Assembly (NCBI RefSeq): GCF_000238915.1
Contig: NZ_BAEG01000023.1
Span: 1-34,112, forward strand
Length of the DNA: 34,112 nucleotides
Direction of reading: 5' to 3'
Origin: Arthrobacter globiformis NBRC 12137
GTDB taxonomy: Bacteria > Actinomycetota > Actinomycetes > Actinomycetales > Micrococcaceae
Positions 15,727 through 23,832 of this stretch are shown here, one piece after another. Under the pieces are notes generated by a model. That model had not been told where the DNA came from, made no database searches, and saw only the letters and a program-made list of their open reading frames with translations. The position numbers and the translations under genes were made by a program. Position 1 is the stretch's first letter; each line of letters begins with the position of its first letter.

Positions 15727-17115
15727 GTGAGTGATCGTCCCGATATCTTCACCGTTGGCGAACTTCGTGCAGCCGGCCATGTCCACAAGGACCTGCGCCA
15801 CGAAATCCGCGACAACCTGATCGCCGCGCTCGCCGCCGGGCGCGATCCGTGGCCCGGGTTGTTCGGGTTCAGCCGGACTGTCCTGCCGCAGCTCGAGCGT
15901 GCCCTGATCGCCGGCCACGACGTCGTCCTGCTGGGCGAACGCGGGCAGGGCAAGACCCGGCTGCTCCGCACCCTGGCCGGGCTGCTGGACGAGTGGTCGC
16001 CGGTGATCGAGGAGTCGGAACTCAACGAGCACCCGTACGAACCGATCACCGAGCAGTCCCGCTCCCGTGCCCTCACCGAGGGGGACCGGATGCGGGTGGC
16101 ATGGCGCCACCGCTCGGAACGGTACGTCGAAAAGCTTGCGACGCCGGACACCTCTGTCGCCGACCTCATCGGCGACGTCGACCCGATGCGCGTGGCCGAG
16201 GGCCGCCGTCTTGGGGACCCCGAGACGATCCACTACGGCCTCGTCCCGCGCTCCAACCGCGGGATCATCGCCATCAACGAGCTGCCCGACCTCGCCGAGC
16301 GGATCCAGGTGTCGATGCTCAATGTCATGGAGGAGCGCGACATCCAGATCCGTGGCTACGTGCTGCGGCTGCCGCTTGACGTGCTCGTCGTCGCGTCCGC
16401 CAACCCCGAGGACTACACCAACCGAGGCCGGATCATCACGCCCTTAAAGGACCGCTTCGGCGCCGAAATCCGCACCCACTACCCGATCGAGCTGGATGAC
16501 GAGGTTTCCGTCATCCGGCAGGAGGGGAAGCTGGTGGCCGACGTCCCGCCCGTCATCCTCGAGATCCTGGCCCGCTACACCCGGGCCCTGCGGCAGTCGC
16601 CGGCCATCAACCAGACCTCAGGGGTTTCGGCACGGTTCGCCATCGCGGGCGCCGAAACCGTCGCCGCGGCTGCCCTGCGCCGGGCCAGCGTACGCGGGGA
16701 GGACCAGGCCGTGGCGCGCATCATCGACCTGGAGACCGCGGTGGAGGTCCTCACCGGGAAGATCGAGTTTGAGTCGGGTGAGGAAGGTCGCGAACAGGGC
16801 ATCCTGGACCACCTGCTGCGCACGGCCACGGCAGAGGCCGTCCGCGCGCACTTCCAGGGCCTCGACATGGGCCCGCTCGTGGCCGCCCTCGACGGCCACA
16901 CCACCGTGACCACCGGGGACCAGGTCACGGCGCGGGAGTTCCTCGAGAACCTTCCGTCCCTCAACGGATCAAGCCTTTACGACAAAATCGGTGAGCGCCT
17001 GGGCGCGCAAAACGACGGCCAGCGAGCCGCCGCCGTCGAACTTGCGCTGGAGGGCCTCTACCTCGCCCGGCGGATCTCCAAAGAGTCCGACGACGAGGAA
17101 ACGGTGTACGGCTAA
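15727..17115 (+). CDS. MoxR/magnesium-chelatase-like AAA+ ATPase
   Basis: A 462-residue cytoplasmic AAA+ ATPase. Walker A is GERGQGKT (residues 70-77), the Walker B region is GIIAINEL (179-186, with Asn before the catalytic Glu), sensor 1 lies in VASANPED, and R243 in KDRFG is a likely arginine finger. The C-terminal part is helical and acidic. Such ATPases work with a von Willebrand A partner to remodel or insert metal into a target protein; the partner gene follows 30 bp downstream. The target is unknown. Chlorophyll synthesis is not implied, since no other genes of that pathway are present. Confidence 0.88.
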   Translation: MSDRPDIFTVGELRAAGHVHKDLRHEIRDNLIAALAAGRDPWPGLFGFSRTVLPQLERALIAGHDVVLLGERGQGKTRLLRTLAGLLDEWSPVIEESELNEHPYEPITEQSRSRALTEGDRMRVAWRHRSERYVEKLATPDTSVADLIGDVDPMRVAEGRRLGDPETIHYGLVPRSNRGIIAINELPDLAERIQVSMLNVMEERDIQIRGYVLRLPLDVLVVASANPEDYTNRGRIITPLKDRFGAEIRTHYPIELDDEVSVIRQEGKLVADVPPVILEILARYTRALRQSPAINQTSGVSARFAIAGAETVAAAALRRASVRGEDQAVARIIDLETAVEVLTGKIEFESGEEGREQGILDHLLRTATAEAVRAHFQGLDMGPLVAALDGHTTVTTGDQVTAREFLENLPSLNGSSLYDKIGERLGAQNDGQRAAAVELALEGLYLARRISKESDDEETVYG

Positions 17116-17145
17116 GGACAGTTTCTGCTCGGTACAGGAGGCATG

Positions 17146-19152
17146 ATGACCCTGCACAACCGGTCCAGGTACGGCCGGTACGCCGGTGGTCCGGATCCGC
17201 TCGCCCCGCCGGTCGACCTGGCAGAAGCGCTCGACGCGATCGCTGAGGACGTCATGGCCGGCTACTCACCCCGGCATGCCCTGCAGGAGTTTCTGCGGCG
17301 CGGCGGCCGGGACCGCGAAGGGCTCGACAACCTGGCCCGGCGCGTCCAGCAGCGCCGGAGTGAACTGCTGAGCCGGCACCGGCTGGATGGCACGCTCAAC
17401 GAGGTGAAGAAGCTGCTCGACACTGCCGTGCTGGAGGAACGCAAGCAGCTCGCCCGCGACGCCATGATGGACAACACCGAGCGCGCCTTCCGCGAGATGC
17501 AGCTGCAGAACCTGCCCCCGTCCACGGCGGCAGCGGTCAACGAACTGGCCTCCTATGACTGGCAGTCGAGCAGTGCCCGCGAAGCCTACGACAGGATCAA
17601 AGACCTGCTGGGCCGCGAGGTCCTTGACCAGCGGTTCGCCGGCATGAAGCAGGCCCTCGAAAACGCAACCGACGAAGACCGCGAAGCCGTGAGCGAGATG
17701 CTGCGCGACCTCAACGAACTGCTCGGCAAGCACCGCCGCGGCGAGGACACCGACGAGGATTTCCGGCAGTTCATGGCCAAGCACGGTGACTACTTCCCGG
17801 AGAATCCACAGTCCGTCGAGGAACTGGTGGACGCCCTCGCCAAGCGCGCGGCCGCAGCCCAGCGGCTGCTGCAATCGATGTCTCCCGAGCAGCGCGAAGA
17901 GCTGATGCGGCTGTCCGCCCAGGCGTTCGGCTCGGCCGAACTCATGGCCCAGCTCAATCAGCTCGACGACAGCCTGCGCGCGCTGCGCCCCGGTGAGGAC
18001 TGGAACGGCTCCGAGCGCTTCGGCGGCCAGGAAGGACTTGGACTGGGCGACGGCACCGGCGTGCTGCAGGACATCGCCGAGCTCGACGAGCTGTCCGAAC
18101 AGCTCTCCCAGCACTACAACGGGTCCTCCTTCGATGACCTGGACCTGGATGCCCTGGCCCGCCAGCTCGGGCAGAACGCCGCGGTGACTGCCCGCACCCT
18201 CGCGGAGATCGAGCGGGCGATGCAGGACGGCGGCTACCTGCGGCGCGGGGCCGACGGTGACCTCAGGCTGTCACCCCAGGCCATGCGGCGGCTCGGGAAA
18301 TCGCTGCTGCGGGACACTGCCAAGCAACTGTCCGGCCGGCAGGGCGGGCGGGATACGCGCGTCGCCGGAGCCGCAGGTGAGCAGACCGGCTCGAGCCGGC
18401 AGTGGGAATTCGGCGACGCCGAGCCATGGGACGTGACGCGCACCATGACCAACGCGATCCGGCGCACCATGGCCGACGGCGGTGATCCGGGCCGGGGACT
18501 GCACCTCGCCATCGGCGACATCGAGGTGACGGAGACGGAAGCCCGGACCCAGGCCGCCGTCGTCCTGCTCGCTGACGTGTCCTTTTCCATGTCGGCCGAA
18601 GGACGGTGGGTGCCCATGAAACGCACGGCGCTCGCCCTGCACCATCTTGTCTCGACCCGGTTCCGCGGGGACCGGCTGCAGCTGGTCACGTTCGGCCGTT
18701 ACGCGCAGTCCATGGACATCGGCGAGCTCACGGCCCTGCCGCCCCTGCGGGAACAGGGAACCAACCTGCACCACGGCCTGCTGCTGGCCGGCCGCTTCTT
18801 TCGTCAGCACCCCTCGATGCAGCCCGTCCTGCTCGTGGTGACCGACGGCGAGCCCACCGCCCATCTGCTGGCCGACGGCGAGTCATGGTTCTGCTGGCCG
18901 CCGGACCCGGAAACCATCCGCGTCACGGTCGCGGAGCTGGACCGGCTGGCGCGGTCCGGCACGCAGGCCACGTTCTTCCGGCTCGGCGACGACCCGGGAC
19001 TTGAACGGTTCGTCCAGCGACTGGCCCGCCGGATCGACGGCCGGGTGGTGGCGCCCGAAACCGGGGACCTTGGGGCCGCCGTTGTGGGGGCATACCTCCG
19101 CACGCACTTCCGGGACGGCCTGTACGACGACGACTGGACCGCCGGGATTTAA
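17146..19152 (+). CDS. von Willebrand factor A domain protein, partner of the AAA+ ATPase
   Basis: A 668-residue protein with a long charged, helical N-terminal part (residues 1 to ~430, rich in Glu, Arg, Leu and Gln) and a C-terminal VWA domain. The metal-ion-dependent adhesion site is intact: DVSFS (D477, S479, S481) and D567 in TDGEP. No signal peptide or membrane segment is seen, so it is cytoplasmic. AGGAGG at 17136-17141 is 4 bases before the ATG at 17146; an ATG at 17143 would be too close. With the upstream ATPase it forms a classical MoxR/VWA pair, presumably acting as a chaperone-like complex on an unidentified client. Confidence 0.87.
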   Translation: MTLHNRSRYGRYAGGPDPLAPPVDLAEALDAIAEDVMAGYSPRHALQEFLRRGGRDREGLDNLARRVQQRRSELLSRHRLDGTLNEVKKLLDTAVLEERKQLARDAMMDNTERAFREMQLQNLPPSTAAAVNELASYDWQSSSAREAYDRIKDLLGREVLDQRFAGMKQALENATDEDREAVSEMLRDLNELLGKHRRGEDTDEDFRQFMAKHGDYFPENPQSVEELVDALAKRAAAAQRLLQSMSPEQREELMRLSAQAFGSAELMAQLNQLDDSLRALRPGEDWNGSERFGGQEGLGLGDGTGVLQDIAELDELSEQLSQHYNGSSFDDLDLDALARQLGQNAAVTARTLAEIERAMQDGGYLRRGADGDLRLSPQAMRRLGKSLLRDTAKQLSGRQGGRDTRVAGAAGEQTGSSRQWEFGDAEPWDVTRTMTNAIRRTMADGGDPGRGLHLAIGDIEVTETEARTQAAVVLLADVSFSMSAEGRWVPMKRTALALHHLVSTRFRGDRLQLVTFGRYAQSMDIGELTALPPLREQGTNLHHGLLLAGRFFRQHPSMQPVLLVVTDGEPTAHLLADGESWFCWPPDPETIRVTVAELDRLARSGTQATFFRLGDDPGLERFVQRLARRIDGRVVAPETGDLGAAVVGAYLRTHFRDGLYDDDWTAGI

Positions 19153-19171
19153 CCCTAGGGCTGGCGGAACG

Positions 19172-19501
19172 TCAGGCGGCTGCCAGCATAGGTGCGGCGA
19201 CCGGGAGAGCTACCAGCGTCGGTGCCAGGATGCTGAACCGGTAGTCGCGCTGGAGCGGATCGACCTGCAGCGGAAGGTGGTGGGAGCGGGCGCAGCCGCG
19301 GAGTTCCTCCAGGGCCTGGGGCTCCACCTCGGCAAGGGTCATATCCAGTTCCAGGGCCAGCCCCGGGACCAGCGAGTCGGCGCGCTTCATGACGTCGTAC
19401 AGGCCCTGAATGCTCTGGAGAGTCACATGACCCTGCGTCTTGACCCGGGCCTTGGCGCCGTCGAGGTCAACGCTGACCAGCACCCGCAGCTTCTCATTCA
19501 C
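19172..19501 (-). CDS. Small STAS-like protein of unknown function
   Basis: A 109-residue protein with an alternating strand/helix pattern: VLVSVDLDGAKARVKTQGHV, a helix containing LYDVMKRADSLVPG, the strand ALELDMTLAEV and a helix EALEELRGCARSHHLP. This resembles STAS-domain proteins, though the serine usually phosphorylated in anti-sigma antagonists is not evident; the matching loop reads LAEVEPQ. The GTG at 19501 has GGGGAG 8 bases upstream. It is convergent with the VWA gene, with only 19 bp between stops. I infer the fold from the pattern only; treat the function as unknown. Confidence 0.7.
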   Translation of the reverse strand: MNEKLRVLVSVDLDGAKARVKTQGHVTLQSIQGLYDVMKRADSLVPGLALELDMTLAEVEPQALEELRGCARSHHLPLQVDPLQRDYRFSILAPTLVALPVAAPMLAAA

Positions 19502-19525
19502 TAAGTTGTCTCCCCAATTTAGAAA

Positions 19526-19545
19526 GGGCCACCACGCTGTGGCCC
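19526..19545 (-). terminator. Hairpin at the end of the cyclase operon / 5' end of the STAS-like transcript
   Basis: On the minus strand GGGCCAC and GTGGCCC form a perfect 7-bp stem with a 6-base loop, followed by TTTCT. It lies 51 bp beyond the cyclase stop and fits an intrinsic terminator for the minus-strand operon. It also coincides with the predicted transcription start of the STAS-like gene. Confidence 0.55.
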
Positions 19546-19551
19546 CGGACA

Positions 19552-19580
19552 ACCATAGACGAATGTGACGTGGCTAACAA
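19552..19580 (-). promoter_or_regulatory. Promoter for the STAS-like gene
   Basis: On the minus strand TTGTTA (19580-19575), a 17-base spacer and TATGGT (19557-19552) match a vegetative sigma promoter well. Transcription would start near 19545, giving a 5' leader of about 44 bases that begins with the adjacent hairpin. Confidence 0.5.
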
Positions 19581-19596
19581 GTCGGGGGTGGAGTTG

Positions 19597-20586
19597 CTAC
19601 GTCACTGCCGTCGCGTTGGCCGGGGAACCGGTGGCTCCCGTGATGTTCAGCGGTTTGACGGTGACGAGCGCGTCCCAGCTGCCGGCGGCTTTCATGTGCC
19701 GGCTGAGCGGTCCGAGCTGCCAGAGTTCGCCGAGCGGAAGGCCGAGTTTGGCGAGGAACTGCTGGTGCATCATGCCGTGGTCGTTGGGTGCCGTATCCCG
19801 GAACGGGCTCGCCGGGACAGGCGGCAGGCATTCGACGGCGAAGTTGTCCGCGGCAATGACGGCGACCCGGTTGTCCCAGGCCCAGGCGACGAACTCGGCC
19901 GATTGTTCGATGCCGCTGGCCCGGCGGCTGTCGCGCTGGCTCTCCTTTTCCCCGGCGGACAGCGCGAGGAACCACTCACACCACCCCGTGTGGATCATGA
20001 GGATGTCCCCGGGCCGCAGAGCCAGGGACTGGGCCTCGGCTGCGGCCCGGATCAGTTTCAGGCCAAGAGGCTGCCCGGCTGCATGGTCGATGGGCGTGCC
20101 CTGGTCCCGGCAATATCCGTCGACGTCCACCAGTACGCCCCGGCCGACGATGGGCTGCTCCGCCCACACCTGGATGCCGAGGGCCGCTGTTCCTTCCCGG
20201 ATGTCGCCGTCGGGCGTGCCGTTGTAGAAGCCGACGTCGTCCGCCCTGCGGTGCCGGAGGCCGTCGATCTGGCTGGAGCCCTGCAGGTAGTACCCGTCAA
20301 GGTAGTCGTCGCGGTGGGCGGGGTGCGCCGAGTAGATCGTGTGCCGGGGAGCCCGCCGTTTCAGGGACATCCCGGGGTCGAAGGCGTCGGCGGGGTAGTC
20401 GAGGCCGAAGACGGCGCCGGTCCTGACGCAGCTGGCGGCATCCCGGACGGAACCGGGCTGGATGAAGGACGGAGTGCCGCGCCCGGCATCGGGAAACAGG
20501 CCCCAGGAGGTGCCCGCAAGCTGCCCTGCCCGTTCCAGGAGTGCCTCGTAGGAGGGGTAGGTCGTGCCTGATTCCGTGGACGTCAT
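19597..20586 (-). CDS. Cyclase-family (kynurenine formamidase-like) hydrolase
   Basis: A 329-residue protein of the cyclase/arylformamidase superfamily, metal-dependent hydrolases of amides, lactones and ring compounds. The metal site HxGTHxDxxxH appears in variant form as QGSSQIDGLRH: the Asp and last His are kept, the first His is Gln. Further conserved blocks are GRGVLVDVDGY, GDILMIHTGW and VIAADNFAVE. The C-terminal DHGMMHQQFLAKLGLPLGELW is typical of the larger ~330-residue members. The ATG overlaps the stop of the 87-residue membrane protein (ATGA). As the last gene of the transporter operon it probably hydrolyses the imported compound or an early intermediate. Confidence 0.85.
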   Translation of the reverse strand: MTSTESGTTYPSYEALLERAGQLAGTSWGLFPDAGRGTPSFIQPGSVRDAASCVRTGAVFGLDYPADAFDPGMSLKRRAPRHTIYSAHPAHRDDYLDGYYLQGSSQIDGLRHRRADDVGFYNGTPDGDIREGTAALGIQVWAEQPIVGRGVLVDVDGYCRDQGTPIDHAAGQPLGLKLIRAAAEAQSLALRPGDILMIHTGWCEWFLALSAGEKESQRDSRRASGIEQSAEFVAWAWDNRVAVIAADNFAVECLPPVPASPFRDTAPNDHGMMHQQFLAKLGLPLGELWQLGPLSRHMKAAGSWDALVTVKPLNITGATGSPANATAVT

Positions 20587-20846
20587 GGTGTGCGGGCTTC
20601 CTGCTGCGGGTTGTTCTGGTTCGCGGGGGTCTTGTAGCTGAGCAGAAATCCGGCGATGGCACAGACAGACGCGGCGATGCACGCCGGGCCCTTGACGGCC
20701 GCGTTGAGGACCGCCAGCCAGCCGCCCTGCCCGGTGGCCAGGGCGAGGGCCTGCCCGGCCACGAAAACTATTCCGGCGATGAGGAGCACCGCGAGGCTGA
20801 TCACGAAGATGACGTTGATGGTGTGTCGCAACTTCTGCATTTCCAC
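20583..20846 (-). CDS. Small two-helix membrane protein, possible transporter small subunit
   Basis: An 87-residue protein with two clear hydrophobic segments (about residues 11-33 and 49-70) and a polar C-terminus. The GTG at 20846 has AGGA 4 bases upstream; an ATG two codons later is possible. It lies 7 bp after the TRAP-type permease gene and overlaps the cyclase gene, so it is firmly inside the operon. TRAP transporters need a small four-helix DctQ subunit; this may be a reduced or unrelated counterpart. I do not recognise its family. Confidence 0.68.
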   Translation of the reverse strand: MEMQKLRHTINVIFVISLAVLLIAGIVFVAGQALALATGQGGWLAVLNAAVKGPACIAASVCAIAGFLLSYKTPANQNNPQQEARTP

Positions 20847-20853
20847 GTTTTCC

Positions 20854-22188
20854 TTAGATCGGCAGGACGCCGACGGCGATCAGCACGCCGATGGCCAGCA
20901 GCGGCAGGGCGTAGAGGACGAACAGGCGGGCAAACGTTTTGTACGGGTCCACGTCGGCGATGCCGCACGCCACGTAAAGCGGAGCGCCGCCGGGCGGCAC
21001 TGCCGCCTCGCAGGAGGAAAAGACCAGCACCGCGACTGCCGCGGTGGTTGCCGGAACGCCGGCGGCCACCAGCGTGGCCACACCCACGGTTCCGACGGCG
21101 GCCATGGTCGCCGTCGCGGACAGGGGCGCGGCGACGGCGATGACGATCAGTCCGATCAGGATGGCCAGCAGCCACAGCGGCAGGTGGAGGTCGTTCAGCA
21201 GTGCTGTCATCTGCTTGGGCAGGCCGGTGGCGGCCAGCGCGTTGGCCCCGGCGAATGCGAACACCACGGTGACGCCGACGACGCCGAAGCGCGGGGCGGA
21301 CTGCTGCAGAAAGTCCCAGTAGGCCTTCGGGCTGCGCGGCAGCCGCTTCCGGCCAAGGATGGTGCCCGTGATGATCAGGACCACAGGAATCCAGGCGATG
21401 ACGCTGACGGACTTGGCCACGTCCGAGCCCGTCCAGTCGGAGAGGGCGTTGGCGATTGCCCCGGAGGTGATGATCAGCGGGATAGCCACCACCACGAACA
21501 GGAGCGTGGTGCCCCAGCCCTGGGCGAAGGCCCGGCGGAAAGGCGTCCGGTGCGCCCGATCGAGGGGTGCCATGTCGCTCTTGCGGATCAGCACGTAGGT
21601 AACGATCAGGCGGTGCAGGAAGCACCAGAGTCCGCCAATCAGCAGGGGTAGGACGAGGTCGTTGACCTGCAGCAGCGGGCCGACCGTGGCGGATCCCACG
21701 AGCACGAACATCGAGGCGCTGAACGGGAAGGTGATGCCCATGCCTGCGTTGCCTGCCACCAGCGTTGCGGCGGAGGGCTTGTCGAGGCGGGACTTTTCCA
21801 TCCACGGGATGGTCACCGATCCCACGGTCGCGGCGATCGCGGCCTGGTTGTGGACCACGCCGCCCAGGCCGGCCGACGCGACCGTGGAGACCCAGGCCGG
21901 GCCGCCTTTGACCCCGCCGATCAGGGAGTTCAGCAGGTCGATGAGCCGGTCCAGCACGCCGGTCCGCTCCAGCAGGTAACCCATGAAGACGAACGCCATG
22001 GTGGCATAGACGATCTCATCGGTGATGGCGTCATAGAACGCATCCCAGCCGGTCTGGGCGGCGGAGCCCGTGAACGGAAGGACAACGAGAAATCCGAGGA
22101 GCATGGCCTCGCCGACGCTGCGTTTGATGACAGTTGTCCAGAGCAGGATGACGGCCAGATAGGCTCCCAGTGCCCAGATGCCGATCAT
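20854..22188 (-). CDS. TRAP-type transporter large permease (DctM-like)
   Basis: A 444-residue integral membrane protein with about 11-12 hydrophobic helices. The segments MAFVFMGYLLERTGVLDRL and GGVKGGPAWVSTVASAGLGG, followed by a second half with NALAATGLPKQM, resemble DctM, the large permease of TRAP transporters for organic acids. AGGAG is 7 bases before the ATG. No DctP-type receptor is encoded in the operon; the only binding protein is TctC of the neighbouring tripartite tricarboxylate system. It may work as a secondary carrier alone or with the 87-residue protein. Substrate unknown, most likely an organic acid. Confidence 0.8.
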   Translation of the reverse strand: MIGIWALGAYLAVILLWTTVIKRSVGEAMLLGFLVVLPFTGSAAQTGWDAFYDAITDEIVYATMAFVFMGYLLERTGVLDRLIDLLNSLIGGVKGGPAWVSTVASAGLGGVVHNQAAIAATVGSVTIPWMEKSRLDKPSAATLVAGNAGMGITFPFSASMFVLVGSATVGPLLQVNDLVLPLLIGGLWCFLHRLIVTYVLIRKSDMAPLDRAHRTPFRRAFAQGWGTTLLFVVVAIPLIITSGAIANALSDWTGSDVAKSVSVIAWIPVVLIITGTILGRKRLPRSPKAYWDFLQQSAPRFGVVGVTVVFAFAGANALAATGLPKQMTALLNDLHLPLWLLAILIGLIVIAVAAPLSATATMAAVGTVGVATLVAAGVPATTAAVAVLVFSSCEAAVPPGGAPLYVACGIADVDPYKTFARLFVLYALPLLAIGVLIAVGVLPI

Positions 22189-22264
22189 CGGGCCGCTCCT
22201 TCGGGTTCGCTTGCTTCCGGGTTCAACGTTGACTCCCTGTTCATTGATTCTGCCTCATGCGCGC

Positions 22265-23050
22265 TCAGCGCAGGGCGGCCTCCGGTGCCGGTGTTGCGGC
22301 AATCCGCGTCAGCGCTGCCGCGGAGGCTTCCGTCATTTCTGCGGGTACGCCGAGTTCGGCGAGGTAGCTGGCCGTATCCTGCATTTCGCGGGACCGGCGC
22401 ACCGCGTGCTTGGACGTTCCGGTGAGGAACCTGTCGATGACGGACTGTCCGTCGCCGGCGAGCTGGCGGGCGATCTGCTCCCGGATCCATCCTTCCAGCC
22501 CGGCGGCCCGGCCGGCGGTGACGGCTTCGACCACCACCGACGCGAGGCCTTTCATCAGGACGCTGCGCAGCAGCTTGTGGGACATGGCCGCCCCCGGCCC
22601 GCCGTCGGCGGTTTCGACGTCGACGCCCAAGGGCGCCAGCAGCCGCACCACGGCATCGGATCCGGGACCGCTGACCATCAGCGGGGTTTTGGCGCCGAGG
22701 GCGGCGACCGGCCCAAGGATTGCGACGTCGGCGAAGCTTGCCTTGGTGGGCAGCTGGCCGAGCTCCTGCATCACGGCGGGGGAGGATGAGGTGAAGTCCG
22801 CGTAGGTGCTGCCCGCAGTGAGCACCGGCAGGCAGTCCTTGGCGACGCTGCGGGCAGCGGCAGCGCCGGTGAGCACCAGGACGATGTCCGCGCCCCGGCA
22901 GGCTTCAGCGGCGGTGGCTGCCCGCGTTGTTCCGGCCGGGGTGTTCGGGGCTACGGGGTCAAAGCCGGTGACCTGGTGGCCGGCTGCTGCCAGCGCGGAG
23001 GCGTAGGCTGCACCCGCTTCGCCCAGGCCGATGATGGTGCACTTGGTCAT
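22265..23050 (-). CDS. NAD(P)-dependent 6PGDH/beta-hydroxyacid dehydrogenase-like protein
   Basis: A 261-residue protein with a Rossmann fold (IIGLGEAGAAYASALAAAGH) and a helical C-terminal domain like the DUF1932 type, with GGPGAAMSHKLLRSVLMKG around the expected catalytic Lys. This group includes 3-hydroxyacid and threonate-type dehydrogenases. It is shorter than the usual ~290-300 residues. AAGGA lies 8 bases before the ATG. Next to the RraA-type aldolase and the cyclase, it likely oxidises or reduces a hydroxy/oxo acid intermediate of the imported substrate. Confidence 0.83.
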   Translation of the reverse strand: MTKCTIIGLGEAGAAYASALAAAGHQVTGFDPVAPNTPAGTTRAATAAEACRGADIVLVLTGAAAARSVAKDCLPVLTAGSTYADFTSSSPAVMQELGQLPTKASFADVAILGPVAALGAKTPLMVSGPGSDAVVRLLAPLGVDVETADGGPGAAMSHKLLRSVLMKGLASVVVEAVTAGRAAGLEGWIREQIARQLAGDGQSVIDRFLTGTSKHAVRRSREMQDTASYLAELGVPAEMTEASAAALTRIAATPAPEAALR

Positions 23051-23063
23051 GAAACTGTTCCTT

Positions 23064-23109
23064 ACTTACTGGCCGCGGGCGGCGATACTTACTGGCCGCG
23101 GGCGGCGAT
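23064..23109. repeat. Perfect 23-bp tandem duplication at the rraA-like gene end
   Basis: The bases 23064-23086 and 23087-23109 are identical. The unit contains the last six codons and the TAA stop of the aldolase gene, so a second copy of the gene end lies just after the true stop. Confidence 0.9.
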
Positions 23110-23715
23110 GATTGACGCCCGTCGGTTGGTTTCGTCGGCGAATACCGCTTCGGCGGCTTCCGCCACGGCTGTGGCCTGCTCGCTGGGGATGACCACGATG
23201 CCGTCGGAGTCACCGATGATGATGTCGCCGGGCAGGACGGGGACGCCGCCGAAGGCGATGGGACCGCCGAGCCGGTGCGGCCCGTTCTTGTACGGGCCAG
23301 CCGGGGTGACGGCCCGGGCGAAGACCGGCATGCCGATCTCGCCGAGGGCCTCGGCATCGCGTGCCGCACCGTCAAGGGCGAAGCCGGCGATGCCGAGGTT
23401 GATGGCGCGCTCGCCAATCAGCTCACCGAGGAGGGCGCGGGACTCGTCGCCGCCACCCGCCACAACGATGACGTCCCCCGGCTGCGCCAGCTTCAGTGCT
23501 TCGTGGATGCCCTGGTTGTCCCCGGGGCGGGTCCAAACGGTGAAGGCAGGCCCGGCGATTTTCGCGCCCGGCCAGACCGCCTGAATCGCGGAATCTGCCA
23601 CACCGAGCCGGTCCACCGCGTCGCCGATGTTGGCGGCGGGCAGCTTGGCCAGACGGTTGATAAGTTCCTGGTCCGGTCGGGTGAAGGAGGTGTCCTGAAG
23701 GGCGTGGGTGGTCAT
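23089..23715 (-). CDS. RraA-family aldolase/decarboxylase (HMG/CHA aldolase-like)
   Basis: A 208-residue protein of the RraA-like superfamily, whose enzymatic members cleave 4-hydroxy-4-methyl-2-oxoglutarate or 4-carboxy-4-hydroxy-2-oxoadipate to pyruvate, or decarboxylate oxaloacetate. Conserved blocks are AANIGDAVDRLG, GGGDESRALLGEL (substrate loop), GFALDGAARDAE (Arg and metal-ligand Asp) and GDSDGIVVIP. These keep the residues of the active aldolases rather than of the RNase E inhibitor. Its place between tctC and the dehydrogenase suggests it produces pyruvate from a branched hydroxy-oxo acid. Exact substrate is inferred, not shown. Confidence 0.87.
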   Translation of the reverse strand: MTTHALQDTSFTRPDQELINRLAKLPAANIGDAVDRLGVADSAIQAVWPGAKIAGPAFTVWTRPGDNQGIHEALKLAQPGDVIVVAGGGDESRALLGELIGERAINLGIAGFALDGAARDAEALGEIGMPVFARAVTPAGPYKNGPHRLGGPIAFGGVPVLPGDIIIGDSDGIVVIPSEQATAVAEAAEAVFADETNRRASIIAARGQ

Positions 23716-23781
23716 GGCGTGTCTTCCCTGGTGGTGTCGGTTTGAACGAGGTGGGCGGTCTGGGCCGTATGCGGGCGGGCT

Positions 23782-23832
23782 GGTCCTTCTTTTGGCCCAG
23801 TCCTTCTCTTGAACTAGTCCTTCTTCTGGACC
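23782..23832. repeat. Three degenerate 17-bp tandem units across the tctC stop
   Basis: Units at 23782-23798, 23799-23815 and 23816-23832 share GTCCTTCT and a following pyrimidine-rich part. The 23816 unit encodes the last five residues of TctC (VQKKD); the other two lie beyond the stop. Confidence 0.7.
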
